Shown here: positions 58,307 to 64,000 of the stretch, in pieces | How positions within the stretch are numbered: position 1 is the first letter of the stretch | Layout: each line of letters starts with the position of its first letter | Assembly: GCA_025506515.1 (NCBI GenBank) | Contig: CM046447.1 | Span: forward strand, 83,402,037 to 83,466,036 | Direction: 5' to 3' | Source: Flaveria trinervia | Lineage: Eukaryota > Streptophyta > Magnoliopsida > Asterales > Asteraceae | DNA: 64,000 nt | Position numbers and translations under genes: made by a program | The notes under the pieces: generated by a model | What the model was told of the DNA's origin: nothing | What the model saw: the letters and a program-made list of their open reading frames with translations, nothing else | Databases searched by the model: none

Positions 58307-58690
58307 CTAAGAAATTCCACAAAAATTCTTTCGCAATTGATAGAGTTTTGCTCCATTAGCTAGACCATATTGATCGTTGAGTTCATTCCATAGCTCATGT
58401 GCAATCTTTGCATATGAAACACTTTCATTAATATCCCTCGATAATCTGTTTATAAACCTCAAAATCACCATATCATTACATTTTTTTCGGGATGTTGAGA
58501 TAAGAAGGATTTGTAAATCTTGGAGATCCTTTAAGAAATTGAGTTTGTTCTTCATAGAGAGTGCAATCGTCATGGATCTCTTCCAAGCATCAAATCCAGA
58601 TTCATCAAATTACTTAGAAACAAGAATCATCATAAGATGATAAGATGAATTAAGATATAAAGGGTGTGAAGAATCAATTGTTTTATTTAG
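58307..58690 (-). pseudogene. Copia gag N-terminal fragment
   Basis: Minus-strand reading gives IDSSHPLYLNSSYHLMMILV followed, after a stop, by WKRSMTIALSMKNKLNFLK, VILRFINRLSRDINESV, YAKIAHELWNELNDQYG and NGAKLYQLRKNFCGIS. This is the copia-like N-terminal domain plus the start of gag. Nothing of pol follows and no LTR was recognised, so it is an isolated fragment, not a gene. It lies about 1.7 kb upstream of the kinase gene, on the opposite strand. Confidence 0.8.
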
Positions 58691-58699
58691 CGAGTGTTG

Positions 58700-60410
58700 C
58701 TTATTGACTGATTCAACTATGATTGATTCAAAGTGAAAGAATAGCAAGATAAAGAATGTGAAGAAGCTGAAGACTTAGCTCTATATGTTCTCATATGAAT
58801 AGCGTGCGAACAATATGGAAAATTAGGTCAAGAGTTCCTATCTAGCGCCATGAAATTGTGAAGAATTATATTGATATCTTTTCATTACACACTACGAACT
58901 ATATACATACTCTAAAGTATACAAACTTTCTCTAACTAGAAATATTATCTAACTATTTACTTTTGACCTCTATTAACAAAATATGTGTGCCATACAAATG
59001 TCATTAACATAAAATGCTATAATTCAAGTAACTTGCCTAAATTGTTTAATTTTGTAAAAAAACTCGTAAGAGTTCTTCTAGTTTAAATAAGTCAACTTTG
59101 ACCTATGATTTGTTATTTTTTTCATTATAAAATAAAATGATGTTTCAAAAACTTACAAATGCTTCACAAATACTGATAATCACTAGTGAAATGTGTTTTG
59201 GTTAAATCCTAGTGAATTTGTGCATAAAGTACTAAATGAGAAAATGATAGATTGGTCTTTCATAAATGAAGTATAGTTGTGAATTATATTCAACTAGGGT
59301 TATTGAAAGGTTTCCAGAGAGTCGGTGATTTTTTTTTATTTAAAGTAGTTAATAAATGAATTTGACGTTAAAAGAGTCAAGAGGTCAAAAATATTAGAAA
59401 TATGATTCAAAAGATTCTTATTTATGAGGCATAAAAAGTCTAAGGAGATCCAAGTATATTTGATTAGAGCCTTTATATCTAGTTTCTTATATCAAACACT
59501 ATTTTATAAATATAGGTAAAATTTCAACGTTTTAACTTTTAACCAAGTTTGACAACCCATCTCATTTCCTTAGATATGGATCAAGTGTTGGAACTCGTTT
59601 CTAATTTGTCGTACTTAAAAGCTTGTAATTTATTCTGTATGTTTATTTCTCATATTTTTTATAACTGGTTGTAAGTGAAACATTAATAAAATATAAAATT
59701 TAATAAAATAATATTATTTGATTGAATAAGGATGTATATGAGGATACGCAACAACTATTAAGCAAATTTGGAGTATATATGAGTTCAACGAAATATATGG
59801 ATGTAGATCAGAGCTGAACGTGAATATTTTTAAAGGAATTGGCAAATATTGATCAAATTGGTGATTTTAACTTTTAAGCACTGCCTTTGAGTTAAGCCTC
59901 ACTACTCAAGCTACTCATCAAATAAAAGCTATATTTTATTTTATACCAGATGTTAAAAATAAGCCAAAGAAAAATTGAAGAAGAAAAAAACTAGTAGTCT
60001 TTGTTTGTGTCCTATTAGGCTATTACCAATAGAGTGAATCTCTCTTCAACTGTCACACTTTTTATTCTTCTTTCTTTTCTTTTCTTTAGTATAATATCCC
60101 ATACATCTCTCTTTCTTTTACCTATCTCAAGGGACCATCTCTCTCTCTCTCTCTCTTTCTATCATCTCTCTCTCAATACACACATATACACACACATATA
60201 CATACACACCCCTTTCTTCCACTAATTCACTTAATTTAATCATACACAGACCACCTACATTATATTACACACCCACTATTTTTGATTCCATGAAATATAT
60301 ATTCTCTCCTCCACTTCCAAGCAAGCAATTTCATACCTTTTTCAATCTTTTTCTCCCTTTTTAGTTTCTTGATTTCTGTGTTAACTTGCTATCATTCAGA
60401 TTTGATTCAA
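58700..60410 (+). promoter_or_regulatory. Upstream region and likely 5' UTR of the kinase gene
   Basis: The first kilobase is plain AT-rich DNA. From about 60030 the plus strand becomes pyrimidine-rich, with a (CT)n run at about 60138-60172, a CACACATATACACAC stretch and a CTCCTCCACTTCC segment up to the start codon. This composition is common in plant 5' untranslated leaders and proximal promoters. A particular TATA box or start site cannot be chosen by eye. Confidence 0.45.
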
Positions 60411-62734
60411 ATGGGGGTCTCACAAGCCAGTTCTACACAACACCCACCTCCCAATTCTTCATCTTTAGCAACAATTACTTCCTCTAGCACCTTAAATTTC
60501 GAAGATGATGATGAAATCTACCTCTGCAATGATGAAGGTGAACGCAAATTCAAGAACTTTCTGCACAAAATGATTTGGGATTTTGGGTTCGCTTGCTTTT
60601 TCCCAACCATCATCAAGAAAAAAGATGAATCGAAGAAGAAAATGGTGAGCAATTTGGAGAATAATAAGGCGTGGCTTCTTGCAGAGTCGGGGGGGTGTGT
60701 TGCTGAATTGCCGAATGCTGAACCACACTCGGTTCATTCATCGTTCAGGTTTAGCCTCTGTTCGCAAGTTGAACTTGAATCTTTGAGTGTCAATTCTTCA
60801 TCTTCAACGGTTTTGATGGTGAATTTGGATAATGGGTTGATCGAACCAAGGTCTCAAGAACTCAAATGGAGGCGAATTGAGTCTTTGGAAAGGAGTATTT
60901 CACCTGTAGCGCATACCCTAATTAGATTCAGTTATGCTGAAATTGTTTCTGCAACTCGCAATTTCTCCAATGGTACTTGAGTTTCTTGAATCTTTATTAG
61001 TTTTCAAGTTCTACAAGTTTGACTTTTGACCTAATTTCAACTTATAAAACATGTCTGAATGCTGTTGTTCTTCAAGATAAAAAAAATCATTAATCATAAA
61101 TAACAACTGTTAACTGTTGCTGTTTAGTTTCTAACATATCCCATATAAATTTTTTGCATTTGAAAAGGGGTAAATTGCTTTAATTTTAGGGTTTCATTCT
61201 GATTTTGATTTGGATCTGATATGAATGTGTCTGAATTGATTAGGGAGGGTGTTGGGAAGAGGTGCATTGAGCTATGTGTTCAAGGGTAGAATTGGGATCT
61301 TGAGAACCACTGTGGCAATCAAGAAACTGGATAAAGAAGATAAAGAGGCCCCAAAGGCATTTTGTAGAGAATTAATGATAGCAAGCTCTCTTCATAATCA
61401 GTTTATATGTCCCCTAGTCGGGTTTTGTATCGATGCCGAAGGTGGTTTGTTCCTAGTTTACAAGTATGTTTCTGGTGGAAGCTTGGAACGATATCTACGT
61501 GGTACTGTTTCTTTAACCCTTGTTTGTGTTCATGATCTTGAATTGTAAAGTTTGAATCTTTATTAAATTAAGAAAATACTTGTTTTGTAGAAACAAGAAA
61601 CGGTAAAAGTGGTGGATCAAAACTTCCATGGTCAGTAAGGTATAAGGTTGCTTTAGGGATTGCTGAAGCTGTGAGGTATTTGCATTATGGGACTGAAAGA
61701 TGTGTGGTTCATAGAGATATTAAGCCTTCAAACATCCTTCTTTCTTCAAGAAAGTCACCTAAGGTTAAACAATATGTTAATTTATCGTATGTTCACTTTC
61801 ATTTGAAGCTGCTGTTGAGATTAATAATTTATCTTTTATTTGGTGTTGCAGTTATGTGATTTCGGATTAGCTACTTGGACCTCTGCTCCTTCAGTTCCGT
61901 TTTTGTGCAAAACTGTGAAAGGGACATTTGGGTAAGTTTTATCAAGATTTTATAGGCACATTTGCTTTTAGTTGGTTGCAAATTATGATGATAGACAGTG
62001 TTTTTGTTTTGTTTTACAGGTATTTGGCTCCTGAATATTTTCAACATGGGAAAGTTTCTGATAAAACCGATGTTTATGCATTTGGAGTGGTTCTTTTGGA
62101 GTTGATAACAGGACGAAAGCCGATTGAAACAAAAAGAGGAGCTGGAGAAGAAAACTTGGTTTTGTGGGTGAGTGTTTCATGATTGAAATGCTTTTCATTG
62201 ATAATTAAGCACAGATTGAATGACAACAAATATGTCAAATTACCTATCTACGTGTTTAAAAAACTGATTTTTTGATCTTAGTATGATTCTTCGAGGCGCA
62301 ATAATGCATCTCGAACTATCATTGTTGAATAATTTTGGATGCTGTTCAAGAATTATTTATTTATTTTATTTTTGCAGGCAAAACCGCTACTAGAACAAGG
62401 ATCTATCGAGGAACTACTGGATCCTCGCATCAAATTCACCCAAAGAAACTTGGATCAGATTGCCCGGATGATACAAGCTGCAGATGCCTGTATACACAAT
62501 GAAGAATCAAAGAGACCAAATATTGATGTAATACTTTCTATCCTTAAAGGAGTTGAAGCGAATTCAAAGTTGAGGAAAATTTCTGCTGGGGCTGCTCTAT
62601 CTTCTAACAACTATATCACCGACAGTTATCCTCAGATTCGACCAACAAAGAGTGAACTGAAGTCTCATTTAGCTTTGGCAATGCTAGGTGTATCAGAGTT
62701 CGACGATGATCATGATCATTTGTACTGTCGTTGA
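60411..62734 (+). CDS. Receptor-like cytoplasmic serine/threonine kinase, six exons
   Basis: Proposed exons: 60411-60972, 61244-61501, 61591-61763, 61852-61931, 62020-62167, 62378-62734. All introns are GT-AG, the phases fit, and the total gives 525 residues and a stop at 62732-62734. The ATG at 60411 is preferred over an upstream in-frame ATG at 60369 because it lies after the leader and starts MGVSQASS, a possible N-myristoylation site. Residues 1-180 are Ser-rich, with FKNFLHKMIWDFGFACFF. The kinase domain shows LGRGALSYVFKG (191-202), VAIK (Lys214), Glu230, HRDIKPSN (314-321, an RD kinase), DFG (334-336), APEYF (361-365) and DVYAFGVVLLELITGRKP. No signal peptide or membrane segment is seen, so it should act inside the cell, probably at the membrane, phosphorylating Ser/Thr. 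The substrate and upstream receptor are unknown. Confidence 0.93.
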
Positions 62735-63689
62735 ATGAAACTGTAGAACCAAAAACATCCATTTTGAAGGTGGAAATGAAAGTAACCCAGAAATTCAAGA
62801 TTTGAAAAGGGTGGATAGAGTTTGTATATAGGTCTTGTAGTTGAATGATGGTACAAAAAACTAATTTACATGTATGCAAACTGAGATCATCTTGGTCATG
62901 CCTTTATTTGACAGGCTTATGAAAAAACTGTTTGTTTGAGTTATGTGTTAGTAAATTAATCTTTGTTCTCACCAAATCTTTATATAAATGTCTAGTTTCC
63001 TGTTAGAAAAAAAAATGTGGCTTCATGAGCTACACTGGTTAAACATGCTAAACATCAACCGCCACGAAGCCAACAGACACCATTAAAAGTCGCCACTTCT
63101 CTCTCATTTTCTCAACCATAGACCGCAAGAAGTCGAAGATGTGTTTTTTTAAGGCCAGTTATTGTTATATTTGGTCAAAATTGGACCTTTGAAGATGATT
63201 TTGACTGTCTATGGTCAGACTACATATGGTCAAAAATAGTACGAACATTTATACAAAAGAAGCTGACATCAGTTAATGTATTGATATACCAGTCTAAACA
63301 AGACAATGTATATCAACTTGTATGGACTGTTGAATCCCAACTTATATTAAAACATTCATTTGAATTTTTTGTATTTATCAATTACACTAAAAATTATTAT
63401 ATATTTTTCTTTTTTTAATTAAATAATACTTTTTATACCTTTATTATTATTTTTTTCTCTTTTTTGACTTACAACCACTTTAAAAAATATTAAAAAATTT
63501 ACAGAGATTCAAAAATGATTCTTCAAATATACCAATCAATAATAACATTTTCTTTCTCATTCACTCAAAACCATTCAAAATGATTCCATATAATATATCA
63601 AACATACTCATATATTTCTATACATTTCACTATGAAAGCTTTTAGCTCATTCAAATACACAAATTCATCGGTTTTAACTACAGTTTAAA
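62735..63689 (+). other. 3' UTR and downstream AT-rich DNA of the kinase gene
   Basis: The first 200-250 bp after the stop are probably 3' untranslated region, with T-rich and TTTGT words near 62880-62960. No canonical AATAAA was singled out. The rest is AT-rich, without a recognisable gene. Confidence 0.35.
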
Positions 63690-64000
63690 GGTTTGCCGAT
63701 CAAAGCAGTCGGACCAAGCTCGGATCGTTTGAAGTTTTATTTCTAAAGCTCGAGCTCGGCTCGTCAAAAAATTATCAGGCTCGAGCTTGGCTCGGGCTTA
63801 GCTCGTTTATTGTTAATTATTAAATTTATAATTATTTTTATATTTTTTTATAGTGAAACTTTCTATATTTAACATAATATATATTATTTAATTAATTTTA
63901 TCATAATAATATATATAATAAATATGATTTATGTACATATAGATTTTATATGTAAATAAAAATTATATTAAACAAAAAAACGTTTAGGCTCGCGAGCTTT
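63690..64000. repeat. CTCGAGCTCGGCTCG-type repeat, cut by window end
   Basis: Words such as AAGCTCGAGCTCGGCTCG, GGCTCGAGCTTGGCTCGGGC and TTAGCTCG surround an AT-rich core, and another GGCTCGCGAGC appears at 63987-63997. The layout (palindromic GC words flanking AT-rich DNA) matches the other short elements here and suggests a MITE whose right part is outside the window. Confidence 0.5.

Overview
This window looks like nuclear DNA of a flowering plant, most likely a eudicot. The evidence is one multi-exon receptor-like cytoplasmic kinase gene with GT-AG introns, Ty1/copia elements primed by initiator Met-tRNA (TGGTATCAGAGC or TGGTATCAAAGC primer sites), two Sirevirus-type copia elements with an extra 3' ORF, a PIF/Harbinger transposon with paired MYB-like and transposase genes, an L1-type LINE tail, MITEs and very AT-rich spacers. 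The family of plant cannot be fixed from the sequence; Asteraceae is only a guess.

Region 1 (about 0.1-13.5 kb) is a stack of insertions. The oldest layer is a decayed minus-strand copia element: gag, protease and integrase at 13.5-10.4 kb, reverse transcriptase at 1.8-0.3 kb. A plus-strand PIF/Harbinger transposon (about 1.8-10.4 kb) splits it. A solo LTR (5135-9940) sits in the transposase gene, and a second solo LTR (6180-8917, TSD catgc) sits in a CATGCGCC minisatellite of the first. Short palindrome-rich elements interrupt the reverse transcriptase remnant.

Region 2 (13.5-28.6 kb) holds a MITE-like element, then a plus-strand copia gag remnant split by a complete minus-strand Sirevirus (16297-28428). 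That Sirevirus has two LTRs of about 0.76 kb, a primer site, gag, protease, integrase, RT and RNase H, and an env-position 3' ORF, all carrying frameshifts.

Region 3 (28.6-49.6 kb) holds a hAT-like MITE, a SINE candidate and a Tourist-like MITE, then another nest. A small LTR element with an 0.84 kb interior (32831-49604, TSD catgg) has a second Sirevirus (34390-49264, TSD ccaat) in its right LTR. That Sirevirus has a solo LTR (42508-45020, TSD aaaaa) in its integrase core. This solo LTR and the one at 6180-8917 are the same family.

Region 4 (49.6-60.4 kb) is AT-rich intergenic DNA with degenerate repeats, a LINE tail and a copia gag fragment.

Region 5 (60.4-62.7 kb) carries the only intact host gene: a six-exon, 525-residue RD-type receptor-like cytoplasmic kinase. 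All other coding sequence is decayed transposon sequence. The window ends in a CTCGAGCTCGGCTCG-type repeat that continues beyond it.
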